Source: Branchiostoma lanceolatum (taxonomy: Eukaryota; Chordata; Leptocardii; Amphioxiformes; Branchiostomatidae). From it: DNA of 64,000 nt. Below the pieces are notes generated by a model. That model was not told where the DNA came from, did not search any database, and saw only the letters and a program-made list of their open reading frames with translations. A program made the position numbers and the translations under genes. Of this stretch, positions 1 through 9,885 are shown piece after piece. The first letter of the stretch is position 1. Every line of letters begins with the position of its first letter. The stretch is taken from contig NC_089740.1 in NCBI RefSeq assembly GCF_035083965.1, positions 6,569,552 through 6,633,551 of the forward strand, given 5' to 3'.

Positions 1-667
1 ATTTCTATATAAGGGTTAAATTGAAGGCTGAATACGTGACGTGTCTAGTCACTAGTATTAGGGCCATTACAATGTGCGTGTGGTTAGTCAATAGGCTTGT
101 CAGATCAACATAACGCGGTGACAAAGTCCTTCCAAACAAAGTGCTTTATTAATATATTCAACAAAGATGGCTCCTGTGACACACTGCGCTCTCCCTCCCT
201 CCCTCTCTCTATACAGCTTTTGCACTACCATTAATAGTCATTACCATTCACACATAGTATGCAAGATAAAATAATGCACAAAATCTTTGCAAGTAAAGCT
301 TGCCATTACTAAAAAGGGCAGATACACTTTCTAGAATGCCTGCATTCTATGACAGGACAAAGGCAAATTGAAGCAACAGAACACTCCAAAAAGGACTGTT
401 ATTTTCAGACTACTTTATCGTATACACAAAAATAACCTTTAAGTTAGTTTTTTTTGTAATTTTAGACCCTATTATGTACGTATGGATGTACGTATGGATG
501 CTAAAGTGACATCATTGCTAGTAAAGTGAGGTCCATTTTCAAGACCATGGCTTAGAACTTGAATGTTTCTAACATCTTCATCGATGTCTATTTGTTACCG
601 GGTCCCGCGTTGATTTTAACTCCGTGTTAAAAACTTGATGTCTTCTGCATCATTAATATGAATTAAT
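1..667. other. non-coding left edge, possible GPCR 3' end
   Basis: No convincing exon was seen on either strand. A minus-strand AATAAA hexamer (TTTATT on the plus strand, 145-150) lies about 770 bp downstream of the GPCR stop and could be its poly(A) signal. Positions 583-645 match a dispersed repeat whose second copy is at about 19,928-19,990; both contain a 'ctatttgt-accgggtccc' core. Confidence 0.4.
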
Positions 668-681
668 GTGCAGATACCAGC

Positions 682-920
682 TAGTCTGGTAACCACACGG
701 CCGGGAGCTCTACGGTATCTCTACGGTGCTGTGAGTGATGCCCCCCCGCCCAAGTGGGTTAGCGCGCACGGCCTCGACGTTAATTTGTTCGCTCCTCTGC
801 TGGCGGCGAATATCGGCGAACTCGATAGGCAAGCTAAATGGACAGGCTTGCAGAAACAGACCAATGTCTAGCAGACAGGGCTCGGTGTAACACTCCTAAG
901 CTGACCCTTTGACCAGGTTA
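682..920 (+). mobile_element. MITE copy 1 (TAGYCTGGT termini)
   Basis: This ~240 bp element is clearly similar, in the same orientation, to the copy at 1935-2185. It begins TAGTCTGGTAAC and ends GACCAGGTTA, so the termini are short imperfect inverted repeats. No target-site duplication is visible around this copy. Its last three bases (918-920) form the TAA stop codon of the adjacent minus-strand GPCR reading frame. It has no coding capacity of its own; the 67-codon open frame inside it is incidental. Confidence 0.7.
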
Positions 921-1928
921 GTCCCTAACGTTTGAGGCGGAGTCGATAGCCCGCACCTCAATCACACGTGCCCGGCCCTGACTCGGTACTGCTGCGGCTA
1001 CCCCTGCCGTTGGAGCCCGCCCACACATCTCTCCCAGCGCGCGGCGGAACTCCGGCAGCCGTAGGCTGTAAATGATGGGATTCAACATGGGCGACACAGT
1101 TAGGTACAGAAGAATGGCGATCTGTTGCACGATCACCACTACCTCAGACGGCTCTGCGTTCTTCGAAATAGCCAGAAAAACAGAAGTGACGACGGAGACG
1201 ACCAAAACAATAGCATGTGGAGCCATGGTTTTGAATCCTTTGGTTTTGTAGACCTTCACTGGTCGCTGTTCATCCCTTTCCTGTTGCCGTTTCGCTTCCT
1301 TCAAAACAATGTAGTAAAGACCGACGATGACCATGACACCTATGACCAGTGCAACAATGCCGAATACCTTCATGGCCAAGGCAGGTGGAAAAGATCTTAT
1401 CATCATCAGGCAGGAGATATCCTCGTCCGGTTGTCCAACGAGGATCAAAGGCACTGCACCTCAGATGAAAGAAAACGTGTCAACTAGACCCACGCCCAAT
1501 GCCAGACGCCATGTAGTGATTTTGTTTCGGTACTGCAAGGGATAACATATGAAATAGTAGATGTCTACAGCCATCAGTAGATAAACACCGTATGCTGACA
1601 GCATGACTGAATCGGTAACTGTTCGTTCAGTCCCACAAGTTGGACGGTACCGAAGAGTGTCATCTTCTAGAATGTCTCTGATATGCTTTGGGATGAGAAC
1701 TGCAGTGTAGAAGATGTCATTGGCAGCGAGGTGAAACCGTAAGTAGTAGCGAGGCTGGCGGAGATGGTCCTTCGTGCACACAAGGAGGATGAGAAGGGAG
1801 TTTGCGGCTAGGATGACTATGAGGCTGATGACGAGGTAGGCTGTTTGGAGGCCTGGAGAGGCTGGACCGAGAGAGACCGTGATGTCAGCCTCGTCACTGT
1901 CCTGGGAGCCGCCCTGCTGATCAGCCAT
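918..1928 (-). pseudogene. olfactory-receptor-like class A GPCR with one in-frame stop
   Basis: This is an intronless rhodopsin-class (family A) seven-transmembrane receptor of the amphioxus olfactory-receptor-like type, expected in the plasma membrane. ATG at 1928-1926 starts a frame of 337 codons. Visible motifs are the TM3-end block MAVDIYYFICYPLQY (matching the MA.DRY..IC.PL.Y signature of vertebrate odorant receptors), the FKTMAPH block before TM6, and NPIIY in TM7. The frame is continuous over its whole length except for one TGA at 1463-1461, codon 156 in TM4, where class A receptors usually carry the conserved tryptophan (TGG). No frameshift or other lesion is seen, so it is a very young pseudogene, a segregating null allele, a read-through gene or a base error. 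The stop codon is supplied by the edge of the downstream MITE. The ligand is unknown. Confidence 0.8.
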
Positions 1929-1934
1929 TCTCCC

Positions 1935-2185
1935 AGCCTGGTAACTATACCATCGGGAGCTCACCAGTATCTCTACGGTGCTGAGAGTGGTGCCGGCCGC
2001 CCGCCCTGTTTAGCGCGCCCGGGGGTGGTTTTACGGGCTTGGCTTCGTTAGTTCGCTCCCTACGGTCGGCGATGACTCCACATGCCAGCTAGGAAGATAG
2101 GCTGACAGAAATGGATCAATGCATAGTAGACTGGGCCCAGTAAAACACCCCTTAAGCCGAGACGTAGAGACTAGTGACCAGGCTA
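1935..2185 (+). mobile_element. MITE copy 2 with 9-10 bp target-site duplication
   Basis: This ~251 bp element begins AGCCTGGTAAC and ends GTGACCAGGCTA (inverted termini). It is bracketed by the direct repeat ccattctccc (1925-1934 and 2186-2195). The left copy of that duplication contains the start codon of the GPCR, so the insertion sits immediately 5' of the receptor ORF. TAGCCTGGT-type termini with a 9-10 bp duplication are compatible with a Mutator-like non-autonomous transposon; the superfamily is inferred. Confidence 0.75.
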
Positions 2186-2195
2186 CCATTCTCCC

Positions 2196-3179
2196 GATAG
2201 ACTAAGTTTACTGAGAACCTGTCCTGAGTCTGATGTTGTTCAGTAGGAAAGAGCTAGACAATCAAGTCATGCGTGGGCACACTGATTCAAGTTTTTATTT
2301 TATTTCGTGGACAGTAATTCATTTCCGTCTTTTCAATTGTTTTCCCTGCTGCAAATTAACTTCAAGTTATTTTTTATACAATTTATGATTACGTCTTTAG
2401 TTTTGTTCGGTACCGTAATTTAATTACAGTTCACACTTGACGCTTTCAATAGTATATTGATGTCAATCATTTGCATGTTACCTGGGATACGCTGACGTTG
2501 GACGATGCATGTGGCAAAATCGACTGCATGCTACCTTCAGAATAAACATGTAGACATGAGTGGTCACATCGTCATATGTGGGCTGGAAGAACTAAAAGTT
2601 GAGATACAAGGGTTGAGAATAACTTTGATTTTGATTTTTTTTTTTTACAATTACATGTTAGAAAATGATTTGAAAGCAATTGGCATCATGCCAAGGGAGT
2701 TGGTTACGGAGTCCAATATGCCATCCACGGCGGCAAACTGTACTCCTATAGCAGACTAACTCCTCTTTCATGTTTTTCTGTCTATTTGGCCAGTTTATTT
2801 CTACTCTTTCCAGCCGCCTCTGGAGCCTGGTAGAGGCTAATTATGAGCGATTATTTCAAGCTCTATGCTGCTGGAAATTAGCACCAGGTCTTCTTAACTA
2901 ACTATCTATGGGTATGACGTAGTTATTTGAATACACTGTCAGTAGAGTGACAGGAAGTGAGTTGGAAGTTGACCACAAAGGTCAGAGTGTAACGCCCCCC
3001 GTCTCTGTGGGGAAAAAGGTTCCTGCCTGTGTCGGATCGAAAGTGTAAACTTTAATCGTGTGACTACCAACATGCATAAATTAGCATTTATACTCATCCA
3101 ATTCATCCTTAAGTTTATTTATCTTGTACAATGAAACATTATTGACTGGTTTATCTCGCGGATACGGTTCTTCCTCTAG
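2196..3179. other. intergenic or intronic, no exon seen
   Basis: No exon was recognised. In particular there is no homologue of the 135 nt exon that precedes the equivalent aminopeptidase exon in the downstream paralogue. If the aminopeptidase at 3180 is intact, its preceding intron is at least ~1 kb and may extend left across the GPCR. Confidence 0.4.
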
Positions 3180-6100
3180 GGCGCCTCTCTGATGAGGATG
3201 CTGCACACCGCACTGGGCACGACATTCACGAAAGGGATTTCGGTAAGGGACGGCTCAAAACGATCGAAACGGTGTGTTTGTGACTGTGGAAATGTTGCTC
3301 AAACTTTTGTAAGATTTATGCACTTTTTTTCGTTTTTGAAAGTTCCTCTGACGACTGGCATGGTACTTTCTTTCTTTTTCAGAAATATCTTCAAAAGTAC
3401 AAATACGCCAACGCTGCGCAGGAGGATCTTTGGCAGTGTCTTACTGAGGTGAGCATCGATTCTAATTGTAATCCAACGTCGACCCCCCCCCCCCCCCCCC
3501 AGTCGGCTGTTTTGTGTGCGAGTGACTTACAAATCCCGTTCAAAGTTAATCGGGAAGATCTCGAAATGAATTATGATAGATATCTGCAGTGTAACAAGAT
3601 CCTTTCAGTAGTGTAAAAATAGGAACGGGGGACGGTACCGACTTCCAACCACATTTGGCCAATCGTTCACGTGACACTCTCATATTGTCACGTGTCTTGA
3701 GCAATCGAGTCAGTCGTGCTGAAGAAGGTGGTAGGTGTGGTCAGAAATTCGGTAAGTTATTTCTTTTTGGTCAAAACTGTGAGTTCAAATATTTCATAAA
3801 GAAATGTTTGCTGTTCTTAAGGCAGCCCAAGAGGACGGTCGTAACGTGCAGGTGAAAGAGGTGATGGACACCTGGACTTTACAGATGGGCTTCCCTGTGG
3901 TCACGGTCACCAGGGACTACAGCAACGGCAGGGTTACGGTCAGCCAGCGTCACTTCCTGTATGACCCGGAAGTAAACGTGTCGAATAGTCTGCGCAAGTA
4001 CGTATCTTTATTCTTTAGGAAAATATTTCATCAGTTCTATTATATATCTCATCATATCTAGATGTCATATGACTTTCTCAAGATCTTATTTGAGTTAATT
4101 TTCATTGCAGTAACGTATGGCAGGTGCCGCTGACCTTTATGTCACGTGATAGCGGGAATGTGTCACGTGATAACGGGGGCGTGTCGACCCATGACGTATT
4201 CTGGCTGAGGAAACGCGAAGGTACTGCTCTAGAATTACTTGTCTCTATCTATGGCAAACATCTGGGAAAACTTTAATTTCTTAGTTCTATTCTTCTTGCG
4301 ATGTCAGGACCAGACAAAAAGGACCAAGGGGAGGGGCATAAATAAGTTATAAGATGCATCAGGAGTTTCATCAAACAATGATTAATGTATTTGTTATGTT
4401 TTGTTAAGAGGATTTTCATCTCGACATCGATGGCAGTTCGTGGCTGCTGGCAAACACCAACCAGACAGGCTACTACAGAGTGAACTATGACGTCACCAAC
4501 TGGAAACTTTTGGCGGAGGATCTAAACTCCGACAACCTTCAGGTGAATAATGTGAATCTTTAACCTTCTCCCTGCTGCCTAACTCTGTAAACAATAGAGA
4601 ATTGGGTTGCAAATAGCTACTTCAGTGTACTTCAGGTTAACATTGATTTTTGTCTGTAAAAAATATTTCAATCAGTGTCAGGTCATCTTGCCATCTTGTC
4701 TTGTTTTTGGCAAAGTTTTTTCTTGTCTTTTCTAGAACATTCCGGCCCAAAACAGAGCAGGGCTCATAGACGATGCTTTCAACCTTGTTCGGTACGTCTG
4801 ATCTTTATTCAATTACTGTAGGATCATGACATCACATATCTGTTAAACGTGATGATACAAGGGTGAATCAGAATAAAACGCCATAGCATTGTTCATTTTT
4901 GTAAGAAATGAGTTAAAATTTGGAACAAATGTAAAGGAACATATCTTCTTGAGAATTAAATATCTCAATTTGTTGTTCAGATTTTTACGAGCGACTGAGT
5001 TGATTTCAAAATGACTCCACCATTGGAAACTTGTCAGAACCAATGAGCCTAGTATGGTACAAAAGGTGTTTCATTCTGACCCACCCTCGTACTTAACTTC
5101 ACGATGTAAATGTAGAGACTCCTTACAAACAGGCATGGAACTTTAGGTGTGTTTTGGTGTACAGAGAGGAAGATAAAAATTCACTCTGAGTTCCATGGGT
5201 TGTATGTACATCTCCGTGTACGTAAAGAAAGTTACAGGAAAAAAATCATAGCCCTGTATGTATGGGATGTTTTTTCAGGTCGGGGGATCTCGCACCTGCA
5301 GTTGCACTCAACCTCTCGCGATATCTGAAACGAGAGCGAGAGTACCTGCCGTGGCTGGCTGTCGAAAGGGCCTTCGGGTACTTACACATGATGTTGGCTG
5401 ACACAAATGGCAGTTCGGATCTGAAGGTGAATCATGCACGTAGCACACACAGTTTGAAAATTTTTGTTAGACTAATTTTTCATAAACTTGTGATGCTTGT
5501 TGCATAGGGGCAGCTGGTGGTTAGTTTGCAATGTTTTAGTACCATTGCCTCTCTTTGACTTAATATGGACTTGGCATGATTTTCATCATTCATGCAGGTC
5601 TACGTACAAAGCCTTGTGACGTATATCTACCATGAACTTGGATGGGAAAACAGCGGAGATCACACCACAATGTAGGTTGCTTATCTACTGTTTTTAAGAC
5701 GATACAATGTCTATGCGGCCAAACGATGAATGAAGATATTGCGAATCTGTTTGCACATATTGCCCTTCTTGTTTTTAACGTCTGTATTCATCAACAGGTT
5801 GAATAGGTTAACAGTACTGTCAATAGCGTGTCGGTACGGACTCCCAAGATGTCTACGGGAAGCCAGGGAAAGGAAAGACGCTCTCGACAATGGCGGCAGG
5901 TAGGTTTGGGTTGATTTACAGCCAAAGTTTCTTCGTATAGACGTCAGTGTTCATCAAATCTTTCTTCGTCTTTTTCTTTCGATAGCTTTACAATTCTAGG
6001 TTATGTTTAATTAAGATGTGATCTATCAGAAAATGTTGACTTCTAGATCTCTTGGCAACTTTTTACAGCGTGGAACCCAACATGAAAGCAATCATTCTGC

Positions 6101-8111
6101 AGTATGGCAGCGACCGCACGGGGTCGGGGTTGGTGGCCGCTATCTTGAACCGGTGAGAGACCATACATCAGATAAGTGGTGGTGTGAATTAAGTTTGACA
6201 GACACGAAGAAATCTCTAACTTACGCTGTGTTGGTTAATTTCAGCCTTTCTAGTGCTGAACTGGTGCAGGGTTTACAATCACATAATACACAAGGACAAC
6301 AGATATACATATTTGCTTCACACTTGCGTTTTGTGGAACTGTCGCAAGGGTCTGCGTGGCTGCCATTCGGCGCTACCAGGTGACCTCAATAGACAATACG
6401 ACCTTCCCCATCCGACGTTAGGTAGTATTCACACCTGGGTGGCTGAGTGAGGAAAGTCGTGTAAAGTGCCTTTCCCAAGGGCACAAGATTGACCATGGGG
6501 TGGGGTGGCGTAACGGCAGAAGAGCGTTCGGCTCAGAACCAAACGATGGTCCCGGGTTCGTGGTCCCGGGTTCGAATCCTGTCATCATGACATCATGTTG
6601 CCGTGTCACCGATGTTGGAAAGGAAAGGAAAGGGATCTCGAACCAGTTTAGCTCAAATGAACTCAATGAACAGATGAGCTACTCTTCCACTGGTCGTGAC
6701 AGAGAAGACAGACGCTATGTACAGTATTTACAGGTTCATTGTACCGGGGAAATTCCCCTAGCTCTTTTCGACAAGCACAATGAACAGTGGACCACAGCTT
6801 AACGTCCCGTCCTAAGGACTGCGATCTTTAACGGTAGCGTGCATGTCGGGTGAGCGACATAGCCGGGATCGAACCCGGGGCTTCTAGTTCCAGAGGCAAG
6901 ATCGCTAACCACTGGACTACGCACGCTACCACCATGTTGGTGGTCCCGGGTTCGAATCCTGTCATCATGTCATGATTGGAACCCGGGGCCACTTGGTTCT
7001 CAGCCGAACGCTCACGCCACACGACCCCATGGTCCACTTTACCTTTACTTACAAACTTCTGTGGAGTTTTCAGGACCAGGAGTCTGGTGGATTCTGGACT
7101 GTTCACGAAGGCAGACTTGCTGAATAAGTTGATGACCTTGGTAGACTCTAAAGAAGAAAAGATGCTGGTTTTCAACTTTCTTAAAGACAACTGGGACTAC
7201 ATGATGGAAGGGTAAGTGTAAACAAGTTATTGGACTCACAGAATTATGGACCAGTCCTCTGGTGTTCTTTAGGATAGTTAAGGGCCAGAAGACTGGTCGA
7301 AAATTCGGGTAGTCCAGTTCCATAAGTCAGGAAACAAACGGACTTTCATTCATTTAATCCCTAAATGTTGTTTATCTTTATCGATGCTCACAACTTTTAC
7401 TTTTATTTTATATCTGCCCATGTATTCGAAGCGCCACGGAACCGCCTGGATTGATTTCCAAACTTACGGAGGAGTTCACCACACACAAGGATTTGACACA
7501 GGTAGCAATGTTTATTCATTTATTCATAGATCGTAAAGGTAGTACCTTCTGTTAATTGAGTGACTGATTTCAAAGGTAGCCCTTACAAAATCATAACAAA
7601 TCAGGATACAAAAAGGGTAACTTTGCATATTAAACTGAATGGATTTCTGAGTTTCTAGCGACAACATTTAACAATAAATTTAAATACAGTCAAATTAGTA
7701 TCAGTCTATGTGACCCTGACCATTGTAACTACTTTTTGGTATATGCCGGTAGCCCCTTACATCATTTTGTACTATTGAGTCGGACGTAATCATTAAGAAA
7801 ATTATCAATTTTCTTCAAGTCTCTTGAATGGTTTGTATACACAGGTTTGCCTGCCATATTTACAACAGACAGGTTTGCATGAATGTAAAGATTCACCCAA
7901 AAGGTGTAATATCAGAGTGAGGAAGATAATGCTCACGTGGCCTGATTCGTTTCGACAGTTCGAAGAGTTCGTGGCCAGCCATCTCAACATGGCGTCTCGT
8001 TCTGACGTCACCGAGGCACTGGAGCGAATCCGCCAAAACTTCCTGTGGAGAGAATGTCACGAGAACGCCGTCAGGGGCTGGCTGGCACAGGAGCGACGGG
8101 GGAGGGGATAG
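3180..8111 (+). CDS. M1 aminopeptidase (aminopeptidase N-like), C-terminal 13 exons
   Basis: Zinc metallopeptidase of family M1, expected to remove N-terminal residues from peptides at the cell surface; only the C-terminal half is in the window. Exons by GT-AG signals and phase: 3180-3242, 3383-3448, 3822-3997, 4111-4220, 4409-4542, 4736-4791, 5279-5426, 5598-5671, 5798-5899, 6069-6152, 7074-7211, 7432-7501, 7959-8111. They join in one frame of 458 codons ending in TAG. Most exon lengths (63, 66, 134, 56, 148, 74 and 102 nt) equal those of the paralogue at 9,886-26,843, which shows tandem duplication. It carries the [12 protein letters not shown] block, the [11 protein letters not shown] block and the ERAP1_C-type helical domain. 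The GAMEN and HExxH exons are absent, so they lie left of the window or are lost. Exon 6069-6152 is 87 nt shorter than its counterpart, and exon 4111-4220 has an in-frame duplication. It may be active or a decaying paralogue. Confidence 0.85.
3482..3500. repeat. poly(C) tract
   Basis: A run of about 18 C in the intron after exon 3383-3448. A similar C run lies at 11,826-11,840 in intron 1 of the downstream gene. Confidence 0.8.
3660..3750. repeat. dispersed repeat with paired CACGTG sites
   Basis: An intronic block with two CACGTG or near-CACGTG motifs is recognisably related to 59,755-59,835 in the dehydrogenase gene. Both contain 'ttgtcacgtg'/'atgtcacgtg' followed by 'gag-aatcgagtcag'-like sequence, indicating a dispersed repeat rather than a local promoter. 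Confidence 0.35.
6245..6412. repeat. dispersed repeat, copy A
   Basis: About 165 bp that recur inverted at about 16,385-16,545. The shared parts are a 'tgtggaactgtcgcaagggtct' core, the 'gaatggcagcc'/'ggctgccattc' arm and the 'cgtattgaggtca'/'tgacctcaatag' end. It lies in the intron after the shortened aminopeptidase exon. Confidence 0.6.
6490..6605 (+). repeat. tRNA-derived SINE fragment
   Basis: It starts 'gtggcgtaacggcag' (A-box-like) and contains the B-box-like GGTTCGAATCC. A partial inverted copy is at 6945-7035 (A-box part and 'cgttcggctgagaacc' core). The two copies flank another SINE. Confidence 0.6.
6655..6930 (-). mobile_element. tRNA-derived SINE, minus orientation
   Basis: Read on the minus strand it starts GGTAGCGTGCG, has an A box around 'TAGTCCAGTGGTTAGC', a B box GGTTCGATCCC, and then a ~170 bp body containing 'cactggtcgtgacagagaag'. 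The same body is present in plus orientation at 60,147-60,432. The tRNA-like head ends in an inverted repeat of itself (gcacgctacc / ggtagcgtgc). It is inserted in the aminopeptidase intron between 6152 and 7074. Confidence 0.65.
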
Positions 8112-8400
8112 GGTTACATTTTCTTGCTAAATGCCATCTTGTCTTAGCCTTTACCAGGCTCCGCGGATGGCTGGAAAAATAGTAGAAATTGGCCAAATAG
8201 AGTGAATAGTATGCTAAGGGAGTCGGCTGAGGAGAGAGGGTCCAATGTGCAATCCAAGAGCCTGTCAATTCTTCGTATTTTTGTCGTGTAAAATGCGTAT
8301 TTGACGAAGACTGGGACCTATGTTGTGCTGTCATTATCATTTGCTATACTCTGAACTGCGGGTGACCATACGCCAATGTCTGTACCCAATTATCTAATGT

Positions 8401-8406
8401 AATAAA
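8401..8406 (+). terminator. poly(A) signal AATAAA, first copy
   Basis: The canonical hexamer is 290 nt downstream of the TAG stop of the upstream aminopeptidase. It is duplicated at 8539-8544 within the tandem repeat. Confidence 0.65.
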
Positions 8407-8538
8407 GTATTTGTTATAAAACGCTCAGTAGCATGTATTATACAGTGCTGTGGCGCGGTGTACATACAAGTACATTTTCTGCAGTATTCAGAACTCCGGA
8501 TGACCATACGAGCATCTCTGTACCTTATTATTTAATGA

Positions 8539-8544
8539 AATAAA
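8539..8544 (+). terminator. poly(A) signal AATAAA, second copy
   Basis: Second hexamer in the duplicated unit, 428 nt after the stop codon. Confidence 0.55.
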
Positions 8545-9357
8545 GTATTGATTATAAAACGCGCTTTATAGCATGTATCACACAGTATTATGATAAGTTG
8601 TATACACAAGTACACTTGAATAGTTCACCATTCCAAGTTGAGCAGCTGCTGCAAGTTTTACATGTAATGTCGTCTGACATGCCCTTGATGACCTGCCAGG
8701 GTTAATCAACGTCACAAACACAAGCCAGGCACCCAGCCGCATTCATCTCCGTCGGTACTATCTAAAAGCACGTTGCAAAGACGTAGCCTTAAACGGATGG
8801 ATGCCAGGCTACAGGAACAAGGTCCAGATCAACTCAGCTCTGTGAGCAGCATGACATTAACTAGCACAGGGTGACATGTCTTACATTACAGCAGTTGAGA
8901 TGTGATAATAGTTTCTCGTCACATTTTGTGAAAAAGTTACGGACTGGGAAATATAAATTGGGAAATGAATATTCATTGTTGAATTCATTCATGAAAAATA
9001 GAATATTCCATAAGCATAATAGTACATTACGATAATAGATAGTACACGATACATCTGCAACAAAACATGTATGCGCGTGGTTGTGTATTATTGGAAAGGT
9101 AATAATATGAACTGCGATGAGAGGGAGGGGGGATACAAACTTAGCCACGTTTGAGCCCGCATTCTAACTCACTGCAGCGCCACCTAGCAGTGGTGAGCAG
9201 AACTAGTCATTATTGCCCCGAGGTGGGTAACAGTAACTTATGTACCAAGCTGAGTTATTCACGGATTACTTATCGTACCAAGATTAGGAGGGGGTTATAA
9301 CCGTAACCGAAAAGTCTCTAGCACCAAATGAATAGAATCTTAATTCAATCTATACAA

Positions 9358-9617
9358 CTGGATTACAGTATGAAATTATCAGACGTTTCAAGTGACCACC
9401 TGACACTTTTCATGAATAAAGGAAATAATGTTTACCAAAGACTTACGGGACATAGTGACAACATTATTGAGTTATATATAAACAAAACAGGTAAGAGAAT
9501 GTTGTAGTTATGCATGTTCCGTAAGTCTTAGGTAAACATTATTTCCTTCACTGATGAAAAAAGTTGAACGTCTGTTGAAAAAACTTGAAACGTCTGATAA
9601 TTTCCTACTGTAATCCT
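9358..9617. mobile_element. fold-back MITE
   Basis: The outer arms 'gattacagta.gaaattatcag' (9361 on) and its complement ending at 9616 pair. So do the inner arms containing 'ggaaataatgtttacc' and 'ggtaaacattatttcc'. It lies 270 bp upstream of the start of the complete aminopeptidase gene, in the intergenic space between the two paralogues. Confidence 0.7.
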
Positions 9618-9885
9618 GTTTGAATTATGATTGTATTCTTCAATTTCCTGGATGACTAATATTCACAAACGTATTAGCGCCAAATTAAATGGTTTGCTGA
9701 GGTTTTGACACACCTTGCCAAATACGTTACCCTAATATTTGCATTGCCTCTGCCAGCTGTTGGTGTTGGCACGGTAGTGACGTCTTTAGATTTAGTGTTT
9801 ACACATCACTGATAAGATCTCGCCTTTACAACATCATTCAGTCTCTGGTTTGTTAACAAGCCAAGGAGTGATACCTCAAGAAAAC

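Larger units (their letters stand above)
8336..8615 (+). repeat. tandem duplication of poly(A)-signal region
   Basis: Two ~140 bp direct units (about 8336-8477 and 8478-8615) share 'actctgaactgcgggtgacc'-type starts, an AATAAAGTATT-type hexamer block (8401-8406 and 8539-8544) and the 'tagcatgtat..acagt' tail. They form the 3' end of the aminopeptidase transcription unit and offer two equivalent cleavage sites. Confidence 0.75.

Noticed and set aside
1125-1545. Plus-strand frames over the GPCR (120 and 72 residues)
   Set aside because: Shadows of the minus-strand receptor frame, with no family similarity.
6490-7035. Free-standing tRNA genes (A and B boxes present here and at 18,977, 34,700, 45,150, 46,371 and 60,147)
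   Set aside because: Each box pair is followed by a shared non-tRNA body, and the acceptor stems do not close, so these are tRNA-derived SINEs.
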